NCBI GenBank assembly: GCA_040752195.1
Contig: JBFMFC010000007.1
Span: forward strand, 30,107 to 94,106
DNA length: 64,000 nucleotides
DNA from: DSNY01 sp040752195
GTDB taxonomy: Bacteria; Pseudomonadota; Gammaproteobacteria; Burkholderiales; Burkholderiaceae_F
Direction: 5' to 3'
Below the pieces are notes generated by a model, which was not told the origin of the DNA, did not search any database, and saw only the letters and a list, made by a program, of their open reading frames with translations. Both the position numbers and the translations under genes were made by a program. Below are positions 18,684 through 26,658 of this stretch, one piece after another. The first letter of the stretch is position 1, and every line of letters starts with the position of its first letter.

Positions 18684-19970
18684 TTAAGCGCCGGCATGCG
18701 CCGGCCGCGGGGCCGCTCGCCGCGGCGCGTAGCGGTCGAGCGTCAGCCCGTCCAGATCGATCTGCGGCGGGCGCCCGGCGATCAGGTCGGCGACGATGCG
18801 CGCCGACCCGCACGCCATCGCCCAGCCGGTCGACCCGTGGCCGACGTTCAGGAACAGATTCGGGTAAGGGGTGCGGCCGAGCACGGGCGGGCCGTCGGGC
18901 AGCATCGGCCGCGCGCCGACCCAGAAGCGGGCCTGCGCGTAGCTCGCCGCCGCGGGAAACCAGTCGCGTGCGACCTTCAGCAGCGTGCGCAGCGCGGACT
19001 CGCGCAGCTTGGTTCCGCGCGAACCGACTTCGGCCGTTCCCGCTGCGCGCAGGCGCTGGCCGAGCCGCGTGATCGCCACCTTGTACGACTCATCCATCAC
19101 CGCGAGCGTCGGCGCGTATTCGGCGCGGGCGATCGTCGCCGTGGCCGAATAGCCTCTGACCGCCATGAGCGGCAGGTCGATTCCGGCCGGTGCGAGCAGA
19201 CGGCCGCTGTCGGCGCCGGCGGCGAGGACGTAGGCGTCGGCCTGCATGCGGCCGTCGGCGAGTTGCACGCCTTGGATGTGCCCCGCAGCGACATCGAAGC
19301 GCAACGCCTCGGCACCGAAGCGAAAGCGCACGCCGTCGGACTCGCAGATGCCCTTCAGCCGCCGCGCGAACACGGCGCAGTTGCCCGTTTCGTCCTCCGG
19401 CAGGTGCAGTCCGCCGGCGAGCGGCGTGTGTGCGGCGAGCGCCGGCTCGAGCGCGCGGCATGCCGCCGCGTCGAGCAGCGAATGAGGGACGCCGGCCGCG
19501 CGCAACATGTCGCGTGCGGGCGCCGTGCGTTCGAGTTCGTGCGCCGTGCGGAACAACTGCAGGTAGCCCTTGCCCTGCTCGTAGTCGATGCCGTGCCGCT
19601 CACGCACCTCGTGCAGGCAGGACCGGCTGTAGTAGGCGAGCCGCTGCATGCGCTCCCGATTGACGCGGAAGCGTTCGACTGCGCACTCGCCGAGCCAGCG
19701 GCGCAGCCAGCGCCACAGCGCCGGATCCAGTGAGGGACGGAAGACGACCGGCGCTTCGGGCCGGAACAGATACGCGAACACCTTGGCCGGCATGCCGGGC
19801 TGTGCCCATGGCCCGACATAGGCGGGGGCGAGCACGCCGGCATTGGCGAAGCTGGCCTCCTGGGCGACACCGCTGCGGCGGTCGATGACCGTGACTTCGA
19901 ATCCCTGCTGGCGCAGTGCATGCGCGGTGGTCACGCCGATGATGCCTGCGCCGATGACGGCGACGTGCAT
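18684..19970 (-). CDS. dadA: D-amino acid dehydrogenase, small subunit (DadA family)
   Basis: A 428-residue FAD flavoprotein of the DAO fold. The N-terminus reads MHVAVIGAGIIGVTTAHALR, the dinucleotide-binding motif, and the region after it (FANAGVLAPAYVGPWAQPG) is strongly DadA-like. It oxidises D-amino acids to 2-oxo acids and passes electrons to the respiratory chain. It lies 80 bp downstream of a TRAP dctM gene in the same direction. That gap holds a short hairpin (GCGCAT/ATGCGC, 20009-20023). I infer that the transporter may bring in its substrate. The family is broad (other D-amino acids, glycine-type amines), so the substrate is open. Confidence 0.88.
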   Translation of the reverse strand: MHVAVIGAGIIGVTTAHALRQQGFEVTVIDRRSGVAQEASFANAGVLAPAYVGPWAQPGMPAKVFAYLFRPEAPVVFRPSLDPALWRWLRRWLGECAVERFRVNRERMQRLAYYSRSCLHEVRERHGIDYEQGKGYLQLFRTAHELERTAPARDMLRAAGVPHSLLDAAACRALEPALAAHTPLAGGLHLPEDETGNCAVFARRLKGICESDGVRFRFGAEALRFDVAAGHIQGVQLADGRMQADAYVLAAGADSGRLLAPAGIDLPLMAVRGYSATATIARAEYAPTLAVMDESYKVAITRLGQRLRAAGTAEVGSRGTKLRESALRTLLKVARDWFPAAASYAQARFWVGARPMLPDGPPVLGRTPYPNLFLNVGHGSTGWAMACGSARIVADLIAGRPPQIDLDGLTLDRYAPRRAAPRPAHAGA

Positions 19971-20050
19971 GGAGTTATCTTCTTCGGCGCCTTCGCGCCG
20001 GCAACGGCGCGCATTCTATGCGCCAGCCGTCGCCGTGCGGGCGCCGCGAA

Positions 20051-21349
20051 TCAAAGCTTCATCTGGCTGGGCAGATAGGTCACCAGCGCGGGAAAGAAGT
20101 AGATCAGCAGCACGGCGACGATCATCATCAGAAAATAGGGGAAAGCCGCACGTGCGATGTAGCTGATCTGGTACCTCGTCATCCCCTGCAATACGAACAG
20201 GTTGAAGCCGACCGGCGGTGTGATTTGCGCCATCTCGACGACGATGACCACGAACACACCGAACCACAACAAGTCGATGCCGGCGGTCTGCAGCGTCGGC
20301 AGCAGCACGGCCATCGTCAGCACGACCATGCTGATGCCGTCGAGGAAGCAGCCGAGCACGATGTAAAAGGCCATCAGCGCCATCAGCAGTGCGAACGGCG
20401 ACAAGCCGAGCCCGCCGATGGTCTCGGCCAGACGGCGGGGCAGGCCGATGAATCCCATCGCCAGGGACAGGAAGGCCGACCCCGCGAGGATCAGCGCGAT
20501 CATGCAGTACAGGCGCGTCGCGCCCATCAGCGAGTCCCAGAAGCTGCGCCAGTCCAGTTCGCGTTGCGCGGCGGCCAGCGCGAGCGCGCCGACCACGCCG
20601 AGCGCCGCGGCCTCGGTCGCGGTGGCCACGCCGGTGTAGATCGAGCCGAGCACCGCGAGGATCAGCAGCATCACCGGGATCAGGTGGCGCGATTCCGCGA
20701 GTTTCTCGCGCAGCGTCAGCGCTGTGTCGGCCGGCGGGATCGCGTCCCGGTGGCGCAGGGCCCAAGCGATCGTGTAGCTCATGAACAGTCCGGCCAGCAT
20801 CAGCCCGGGCACGATGCCCGCGATGAACAGCTTGCCGATCGACACGTCGGCGGCCACACCGTAGACGATCATGATGATCGACGGCGGAATCAGCAGCCCG
20901 AGCGTGCCGGCGCCAGCGAGCGTGCCGACCGACATGATCTCCGGGTAGTTGCGGCGCCGCAGCTCGGGCAGCGACATCTTGCCGATCGTCGCGCACGTCG
21001 CCGCCGACGACCCGGACACCGCAGCGAAGATGGTGCAGCCGATGATGTTCACATGCAGCAGCCGTCCCGGCACCCGTTGCAACCACGGCGCGAGCCCGCG
21101 GAACAGACCCTCCGACAGCCGCGTCTTCAGCAGGATCTCGCCCATCCAGATGAACAGCGGCAGCGCGGTCAACGTCCAGCTCGACAACGTCCCCCACACC
21201 GTCAGCGCGAGCGCGTCGCCGCCGGGGCGCGTCGTGAACAGCTCCATTCCGATCCACGCCACGCCGAGCACGGCGATGCCGATCCACACGCCGGCGCCGA
21301 GGATCGCGAACATCGCGGCGATCAGGATGACGGCGATCAGTGCGTCCAT
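20051..21349 (-). CDS. TRAP transporter large permease, DctM family (system 1)
   Basis: A 432-residue integral membrane protein with about 12-13 hydrophobic segments. It carries DctM landmarks: GSSAATCATIG in the first half, LGLLIPPSIIMIVYGV, and TPTEAAALG-like ATATEAAALG at mid-length. It forms the Na+-driven translocation channel with the small subunit. It ends with ITPPVGFNLFVLQGM, the second conserved TRAP signature. It starts seven bases after the dctQ stop. Substrate unknown; the dadA gene next in line suggests an amino or oxo acid. Confidence 0.92.
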   Translation of the reverse strand: MDALIAVILIAAMFAILGAGVWIGIAVLGVAWIGMELFTTRPGGDALALTVWGTLSSWTLTALPLFIWMGEILLKTRLSEGLFRGLAPWLQRVPGRLLHVNIIGCTIFAAVSGSSAATCATIGKMSLPELRRRNYPEIMSVGTLAGAGTLGLLIPPSIIMIVYGVAADVSIGKLFIAGIVPGLMLAGLFMSYTIAWALRHRDAIPPADTALTLREKLAESRHLIPVMLLILAVLGSIYTGVATATEAAALGVVGALALAAAQRELDWRSFWDSLMGATRLYCMIALILAGSAFLSLAMGFIGLPRRLAETIGGLGLSPFALLMALMAFYIVLGCFLDGISMVVLTMAVLLPTLQTAGIDLLWFGVFVVIVVEMAQITPPVGFNLFVLQGMTRYQISYIARAAFPYFLMMIVAVLLIYFFPALVTYLPSQMKL

Positions 21350-21356
21350 GTTGGCG

Positions 21357-21872
21357 TCATTCGATCAGCGTCGAGTCGCTGCGCGCTGCGCCGGGGGGCA
21401 GTTGTCGTGTTCGCAGCGCGTAGATCAACTCCTCGCCGAAGGCAAGAAACAGCGCGCCGAGGCCGATCGCCATCGATAGTTGGGGGATCCATAGCGGGGT
21501 GGCGTCGACGTTCTGCGAAACGTCGCGGTAGACATAGGAGCCCCAGACGAGCCTGGCCGCGAACCACGCGAAGTAGCCCGACAGCAGCGTCGCCACGGAC
21601 AGGCAGAACACCTCCAAGTACCACCGCGGCCGGCCCGTAAGCCGCTGGATGATCAGCGTGACGCGGATGTGATCGCCGTGCCGCAATGCGGCGGCCAGCG
21701 CGAGAAAGGAGCCGGCAGCGAGCGTGTAGCCGGCGTACGCATCCACGCCGGCCATCGAGTAGCCGAGCTGGCGGCCGACGATGTTGACGACCTCGATGAT
21801 CAGCGTGGCGAGGATGAACAACGCGCCGAGCGCGCCGAGCGCGCGGAACAGGCGATCGAGCACGCTGCTCAT
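21357..21872 (-). CDS. TRAP transporter small permease, DctQ family (system 1)
   Basis: A 171-residue membrane protein with four predicted helices, the usual DctQ size. The signature includes FLALAAALRHGDHIRVTLI, the conserved loop after helix 2. It pairs with the DctM subunit encoded next. It follows the binding-protein gene after 73 bp, which contains a strong hairpin that may lower its expression relative to the binding protein. Confidence 0.9.
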   Translation of the reverse strand: MSSVLDRLFRALGALGALFILATLIIEVVNIVGRQLGYSMAGVDAYAGYTLAAGSFLALAAALRHGDHIRVTLIIQRLTGRPRWYLEVFCLSVATLLSGYFAWFAARLVWGSYVYRDVSQNVDATPLWIPQLSMAIGLGALFLAFGEELIYALRTRQLPPGAARSDSTLIE

Positions 21873-21907
21873 CCGCCGGCCGGGCGTGACGTGTGAGGAA
21901 TCGGGAT

Positions 21908-21935
21908 GACCCGCCGGCAGCCAAGCCGGCGGGTC
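21908..21935 (-). promoter_or_regulatory. Intercistronic hairpin between dctP and dctQ (system 1)
   Basis: A perfect 11-bp inverted repeat, GACCCGCCGGC / GCCGGCGGGTC, with a six-base loop lies just after the dctP stop. No T-run follows on the minus strand, so it is better read as an mRNA-stabilising or partial-attenuation element that lets the binding protein be made in excess. This is known for other transporter operons and inferred here. Confidence 0.6.
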
Positions 21936-21945
21936 GAAACCAGCT

Positions 21946-22914
21946 TTATCTGCGGAAAGCCGAGATGATGGACTGGCCGTCGGCGCCGGCCTTCTTCAGC
22001 CATTCGTCGAGCATCGTTTCGCCGATCTTGGTCAGCTCGGCCCGGAACTTCGGGTTCGGCTCGTAAACGGTCATCTTGTTGGCGCGCAGCGTGGCGAGCG
22101 TCTCGCTCGTGTATTCGCGCATGCGCTTCCAACCGCGGTCTTCGGCGTCGCGCGCGGCTTTGAGGACCGCGTCCTGCGTCGCCTTGTCGAGCTTGTCGAA
22201 CTCTTTCTGATTGACGATCACCATGTTCTTCGGCAGCCAGGCATCGACGGTCGCGAAGTGCGTCAGGTTCTCCCAGACCTTCGAGTCCACACCGGTCGCG
22301 CCCGACGACATGAACGAATCGACCACGCCGGTGGCGAGCGCCTGTGACAGCTCCGCGGCCTGGATCGTCAGCGGCTGCGCGCCGACGAGCTGCGCGATTC
22401 GCGTCGTCGCCGGGTTGTAGGCGCGCCACTTCAGCCCCTTCATGTCGGCGACCGAGTTGAGCATCTTCTTCGTGTAGATGCCCTGCGGCGGCCACGCCAC
22501 GGCATAAAGCAGTTTGATGCCCTGCGCGGCCAGAATCCTCTCGACCACCGGTCTCTGCGCCTGCCACAACTTGTACGACGCGTCGAAGCTGGTCGCCACG
22601 AACGGCACCGAGTCCACGCCAAACACCGGATTCTCGTTCTCCAGCAGGCTCATCAGCACTTCGCCGATCTGCGCCTGGCCCGTCTGCACCGCGCGCTTGA
22701 TCTCGGGCGCCTTGAACAGCGCGCCGTTCGGATGCACGGTAATCGTGAGCTTGCCGCCGGTCGCCTTGGCAACGTCGGCGGCGAACTGGTTCAGGTTCTG
22801 GGTATGCGGGTTGCCGGCGGGATAGCCGGCAGGCAGGTCCCATTTCGTCTGGGCGGACACGGCGACGACGGCGCCGGCCAACGCCAGTGCAACCAGCGTG
22901 CGAACTGTTCTCAT
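21946..22914 (-). CDS. TRAP transporter substrate-binding protein, DctP family (system 1)
   Basis: A 322-residue periplasmic binding protein. The signal peptide MRTVRTLVALALAGAVVAVSAQ is cleaved after about residue 21. DctP-type features include a helix-rich fold with MKGLKWRAYNPATTRIAQLVGAQP, which carries the conserved arginine (WRAY) that binds a substrate carboxylate. No cysteines are present, unlike the second DctP. A strong GGAGACTCC ribosome site precedes the ATG at 22914. First gene of dctP-dctQ-dctM-dadA, transcribed away from the LysR gene. Confidence 0.92.
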   Translation of the reverse strand: MRTVRTLVALALAGAVVAVSAQTKWDLPAGYPAGNPHTQNLNQFAADVAKATGGKLTITVHPNGALFKAPEIKRAVQTGQAQIGEVLMSLLENENPVFGVDSVPFVATSFDASYKLWQAQRPVVERILAAQGIKLLYAVAWPPQGIYTKKMLNSVADMKGLKWRAYNPATTRIAQLVGAQPLTIQAAELSQALATGVVDSFMSSGATGVDSKVWENLTHFATVDAWLPKNMVIVNQKEFDKLDKATQDAVLKAARDAEDRGWKRMREYTSETLATLRANKMTVYEPNPKFRAELTKIGETMLDEWLKKAGADGQSIISAFRR

Positions 22915-23084
22915 GGAGTCTCCTTACGCTCTGTCCGGATGAAGCAGGCGGACTGTACCGCGAGCGCCTCGCCGATGAAGCGGTTTGGGCGCCCGGTCGC
23001 CTCGTCACCGTAGCATTCGCGCAAAGGAGGATACTTGCCGTCGCACCGCGCGCGACCGCGGGCGGGTCCAGTTGAGGGGACTTG
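22915..23084. promoter_or_regulatory. Divergent control region between dctP (system 1) and lysR
   Basis: This 170-bp gap separates two divergent genes and should hold both promoters and the LysR operator. The octamer GATGAAGC occurs twice in direct orientation (22938-22945 and 22974-22981), 36 bp apart, each followed by a G-rich tract. I could not identify a clear T-N11-A palindrome or good promoter hexamers. Confidence 0.35.
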
Positions 23085-24047
23085 ATGAACCTGCGCTTCC
23101 TGGAGGCCTTCGTTTGGGTCGCACGATTGTCGAGCTTCAAAGCAGCGGCGGACAAACTGTGCACGACTCAGGCTGGGATCTCCAGCCGCATCGCTACGCT
23201 GGAGGAGCAGCTCGGGGTGCGCCTGTTCGAACGTGACCGCCGCTCGGTCACGCTGACATTCCACGGCACCGAGTTGTTGCCGATCGCGGAGAACATGCTC
23301 GACCTGCAGTCACGCATGCGCGCCGCCGTTGGGGCGCCGACCGCGGCCGCTGGAACGCTGCGCATCGGCGTGATGGAAACGGTCGTGCACACGTGGCTGC
23401 CGGCGCTGCTGTCGCGCTTCTCGCGCCGGCATCCGAAGATCACGATCGAACTGCAGTCGGACACTTCGCCGCGGCTGCGCGATGAGCTTCTGCGCGGGCG
23501 GCTGGACGTCGCGTTCCAGACCGAGGCGATCACCGAGGGTTTCATCGAGAACCGCGACATCGCGCTGCTGGCGATGCGCTGGGTCGCGGCGCCGTCGCTC
23601 CCGCTTGCGCCGGGGACGCTGCGCTTCGCCGACATCGCCGAGCAGCCGATCATCAGCTTCCAGCGCGAGTCGATCGTGTATCGAAGCGTGCTCCAACTGG
23701 CCGGCGACAGCGACACACGGGCGCCATTGCGGGTGAGTTTCTTTTCGTCGCTGGCGGCGATGATCGAGCTGGCGAAGACCGGATTCGGCGTGGCTCCGCT
23801 GCCGGTAGCCGTCGTGCAGCGCGAGGTCGATCGCGGAGAGCTGGTTCTGCTTGACGTCGATCCGCCGCTGCCGCCGCTTCCGGTGTACGCGAGCCAGCGC
23901 GCCGAACCGGCCCTGCCGGTGGTCGACGAGCTGATCATGCTCGCCGAGGAGGTCTGCGCGGAGTTCCTCGCGGCCGGCCGTGCCGACGTCGCGCACGCAG
24001 CCGCGACCGTACAGCGGCGCTTATCAGCGGTCAAAAGAAAAACTTGA
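23085..24047 (+). CDS. LysR-type transcriptional regulator
   Basis: A 320-residue LTTR. The N-terminal winged helix-turn-helix (about residues 3-60) includes FVWVARLSSFKAAADKL and ERDRRSVTLT. The C-terminal effector domain starts at TLRIGVMETVVHTWLPALL. Start is the ATG at 23085 with GAGGGGA upstream; a TTG one codon earlier is less likely. It is divergent from dctP of system 1 and its stop overlaps the earliest possible start of the YcsI gene. By the usual LTTR rule it probably controls the divergent TRAP operon and perhaps its own downstream genes in response to the transported compound. Confidence 0.92.
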   Translation: MNLRFLEAFVWVARLSSFKAAADKLCTTQAGISSRIATLEEQLGVRLFERDRRSVTLTFHGTELLPIAENMLDLQSRMRAAVGAPTAAAGTLRIGVMETVVHTWLPALLSRFSRRHPKITIELQSDTSPRLRDELLRGRLDVAFQTEAITEGFIENRDIALLAMRWVAAPSLPLAPGTLRFADIAEQPIISFQRESIVYRSVLQLAGDSDTRAPLRVSFFSSLAAMIELAKTGFGVAPLPVAVVQREVDRGELVLLDVDPPLPPLPVYASQRAEPALPVVDELIMLAEEVCAEFLAAGRADVAHAAATVQRRLSAVKRKT

Positions 24048-24109
24048 TTGACGCCGACAAGCCGCGTGTCGCACAGTCCCGCGCACTCGAACCGCCGGGT
24101 ATCCGTCGA

Positions 24110-24907
24110 ATGAACGGGATGTCAGCAGAGCTCTCCACCGGGGTTGCTGTGCGGCGCGCCGTGCGCAGCGGACGCCACGTGCACCACACGGTCGGCGTCG
24201 CCCCGCCCTACGTCCAGGGCAACGTCGTGATCCTGCCGCGCGCGCTTGCGTATGACTTCCTCTTGTACTGCCAGCGCAACCCGAAGCCCTGTCCATTGCT
24301 GGCCGTGGGCGATGCCGGCGATCCGCGCCTGCCCGGTCTGGGCGTCGACCTCGACATCCGTACCGACGTGCCGCGCTACCGCGTATGGCGCGACGGCGAG
24401 TTGGTCGGCGAACCGACCGATATTCGCGAACTGTGGCGCGACGACTTGGTCGCGTTCGTGCTCGGGTGCAGCTTCTCGTTCGAACACGCATTGGTCAGCG
24501 CGGGCGTGCCGCTGAGGCACGTCGACAGAGGCGACAACGTCGCGATGTTCCGAACCAACATCCCGACCGTTCCGGCCGGGCCGTTTCGCGGGCCGCTTGT
24601 CGTTTCGATGCGGCCTTTCCCGCCCGCTGACGCGATTCGCGCGGTGCAGATCACGTCGCGTTTTCCGAACGTGCACGGCGCCCCGGTGCACCTCGGCGAT
24701 CCGCAGGCAATCGGCATCGGGGATCTCGGGCAGCCTGACTACGGCGATCCGACCGACGTACTGCCGGGAGAAGTCCCCGTGTTCTGGGCCTGCGGCGTGA
24801 CGCCGCAAGCCGCGCTGATGGCGGCGCGGCCGCCGTTGTGCATTACGCATGCCCCGGGCTGCATGCTCGTGACGGATCTCCTGAACGAGCAGCTTGCGGC
24901 TGCGTAG
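24110..24907 (+). CDS. YcsI / D-glutamate cyclase family protein (DUF1445, 'putative hydro-lyase')
   Basis: A 265-residue protein of the YcsI family. Recognisable blocks are APPYVQGNVVILPRALAYDFLLYCQRNPKPCP, read here as two adjacent motifs, then GCSFSFEHAL near residue 125 and ITHAPGCMLVTDLLNE at the end. The mammalian member DGLUCY converts D-glutamate to 5-oxo-D-proline. As I recall, B. subtilis ycsI lies in the operon of 5-oxoprolinase PxpABC. The 5-oxoprolinase-like gene downstream makes the same link here. Start choice is uncertain: TTG at 24044 overlaps lysR, while ATG at 24110 or 24119 gives the family length. Bacterial activity is inferred, not shown. Confidence 0.85.
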   Translation: MNGMSAELSTGVAVRRAVRSGRHVHHTVGVAPPYVQGNVVILPRALAYDFLLYCQRNPKPCPLLAVGDAGDPRLPGLGVDLDIRTDVPRYRVWRDGELVGEPTDIRELWRDDLVAFVLGCSFSFEHALVSAGVPLRHVDRGDNVAMFRTNIPTVPAGPFRGPLVVSMRPFPPADAIRAVQITSRFPNVHGAPVHLGDPQAIGIGDLGQPDYGDPTDVLPGEVPVFWACGVTPQAALMAARPPLCITHAPGCMLVTDLLNEQLAAA

Positions 24908-24963
24908 CTCGCATCGTCCCGGCGCAGCAGCGCCGTCCCTGCAGACCTGAAAGGAGAGTCAGA

Positions 24964-26013
24964 ATGAAGCGCATTGTTCACACCGCGGTCGCCTTCTGCG
25001 CCGCGCTGGTCACGGCCAGCGCCGTCGCGCAAGTCCTGCCGAAGACTCACTTGCGCGTGGTCGGATCGATCTCGAACCTGCCGCAGTACAAGGACTTCGA
25101 GGTGCCGTTCTGGACCAAACACCTGCCGGAGCGCTCGGGCGGCGCGATCACGACCGAGATCAAGGGTTTCAATGAAATGGGGTTGAAGGGGCCCGAGGTT
25201 CTGCGCTTGATGGGGCAGGGCGTGGTCGAGATCGGCGCCACGGTCATCTCGTATCTCGCGGCGGACGATCCTGCCAACGAGATGGTCGACCTGGCGGGCT
25301 TGCTGCCGGACGTTGCCACCGCGCGCCGGGCCACCGAAGCGACCAAACCCGTCTACGCAAAGCTGTACCGAGAGAAGTTCAACGTCGAACTGCTCGGATT
25401 CGGCACGTACCCCGCGCAGGTCCTGTTCTGCAGCGGCGAGATCAGAGGTCTGACGGATATCAAGGGCAAGAAGGTCCGCGTGGCCGGGCGCTCCCTGTCC
25501 GAGCTCGTCGAAGCGCTGGGCGGCACGCCGGTGACGATGTCCTTCGGCGAGGTCGTTCCCGCGCTGCAGAACCGGACCGTCGACTGCGCGATCACCGGAT
25601 CGCTGTCGGGCAACCTGGCCAAGTGGCATGAAGTCACGACGCACCTGCTCGCGCTGCCGCTGTCGTGGAACCAGATCGTCTATGCGATCAATGGCAAGAC
25701 ATGGCAGGGATACAAACCAGAGTTGCGCGCTTTCCTGAGCAAGGAGATCCAGCAGCTCGAGAAGGACGTGTGGGATGCGGCCGACACCTTCACCGTCCAG
25801 GGCTACGAGTGCAACGCCGGCACGGAAAAATGCACGATGGGGCAGAAAGGCAAGATGCGCATCGTGCAGCCGAGCGCAGCAGACAGGGAGCTGCTGCGCA
25901 AGGTGATCAACGAAGTCACGCTGCCGAAGTGGGCCGCGCGCTGCTCGCCGCAGTGTGTCGCCGACTTCAATGCGACCGTCGGCAAGGTCGCCGGCGTCAG
26001 CGCGAAGAAGTAG
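24964..26013 (+). CDS. TRAP transporter substrate-binding protein, DctP family (system 2), cysteine-rich
   Basis: A 349-residue binding protein with a signal peptide ending ASAVAQ (about residue 23). It has the DctP fold, including IKGKKVRVAGRSLSELVEALGG with the conserved arginine (VRVAG). The ATG at 24964 has a strong AAAGGAG site upstream. Unusually, the mature protein holds six cysteines: FCSG, DCAIT, and four near the C-terminus arranged as C-x6-C and C-x3-C, which could form disulfides in the periplasm. It is only distantly similar to system 1 DctP. It lies 56 bp after the YcsI gene, which suggests a shared substrate. Confidence 0.9.
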   Translation: MKRIVHTAVAFCAALVTASAVAQVLPKTHLRVVGSISNLPQYKDFEVPFWTKHLPERSGGAITTEIKGFNEMGLKGPEVLRLMGQGVVEIGATVISYLAADDPANEMVDLAGLLPDVATARRATEATKPVYAKLYREKFNVELLGFGTYPAQVLFCSGEIRGLTDIKGKKVRVAGRSLSELVEALGGTPVTMSFGEVVPALQNRTVDCAITGSLSGNLAKWHEVTTHLLALPLSWNQIVYAINGKTWQGYKPELRAFLSKEIQQLEKDVWDAADTFTVQGYECNAGTEKCTMGQKGKMRIVQPSAADRELLRKVINEVTLPKWAARCSPQCVADFNATVGKVAGVSAKK

Positions 26014-26034
26014 GCGCGGAGCGCCGCGGGACAA

Positions 26035-26658
26035 ATGCCGGCGACGATGCGCACGCAGCTCGCCCTGGCGCTGCGGGCGGCGGAGCGCGGATCGGCGCTC
26101 GCCGCACTGGCCGGTGGGTGGCTGATCCTGGCAGCCGCGGCGCTGGTCGCCGTCGATGTCGCGCTGCGAAAGCTGGCGACGACGACGGTGGGCGGCGCCG
26201 ACGAGCTGTCGGGCTATGCACTTGCCATCGGCTCGACCTGGTCATTCGCGTTCGTGATGTTGAACCGCGGCAACGTGCGCATCGATGCGCTGTACCAGTA
26301 CCTGCCGCGGCGCGTCGCGGCCGTCTGCGACCTGCTCGCCGTGCTGGCGCTGCTTGCGTTCGCGAGCCTCGTCGCCTGGCACGGTTGGGGCGTGGTGAGC
26401 TACGCGTGGACGATCGGCTCGCGGTCGAACACGTCGCTGGCCGTGCCGCTGGCGGTGCCGCTGGCGCTGTGGTGGACGGGATACGCGTGGTTCGTGGCAT
26501 GCGGGATCCTGCTGCTCGTGCGTTCGGTCATGGCGCTGGCCGCCGGCGATCTGGCTGCCGTCAACCGGTTGATCGGCGCGCGCTCGGCCCAGGAGGAGGC
26601 CGCCGACGAACTACAGGTCGCCACCGAAAGCCTCGGTTCGCGCGCATCGGCATCATGA
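26035..26658 (+). CDS. TRAP transporter small permease, DctQ family (system 2)
   Basis: A 207-residue membrane protein with four predicted helices. The loop SFAFVMLNRGNVRIDALYQYLP is the DctQ signature after helix 2. A charged tail of about 40 residues (SAQEEAADELQ) extends beyond the last helix. Its TGA overlaps the ATG of the dctM gene (ATGA), so the two are translationally coupled. Confidence 0.9.
   Translation: MPATMRTQLALALRAAERGSALAALAGGWLILAAAALVAVDVALRKLATTTVGGADELSGYALAIGSTWSFAFVMLNRGNVRIDALYQYLPRRVAAVCDLLAVLALLAFASLVAWHGWGVVSYAWTIGSRSNTSLAVPLAVPLALWWTGYAWFVACGILLLVRSVMALAAGDLAAVNRLIGARSAQEEAADELQVATESLGSRASAS

Noticed and set aside
17322..19733. An 803-codon plus-strand frame opposite nnr and dadA
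   Set aside because: It is the antisense shadow of two intact enzymes and shows no recognisable motif.
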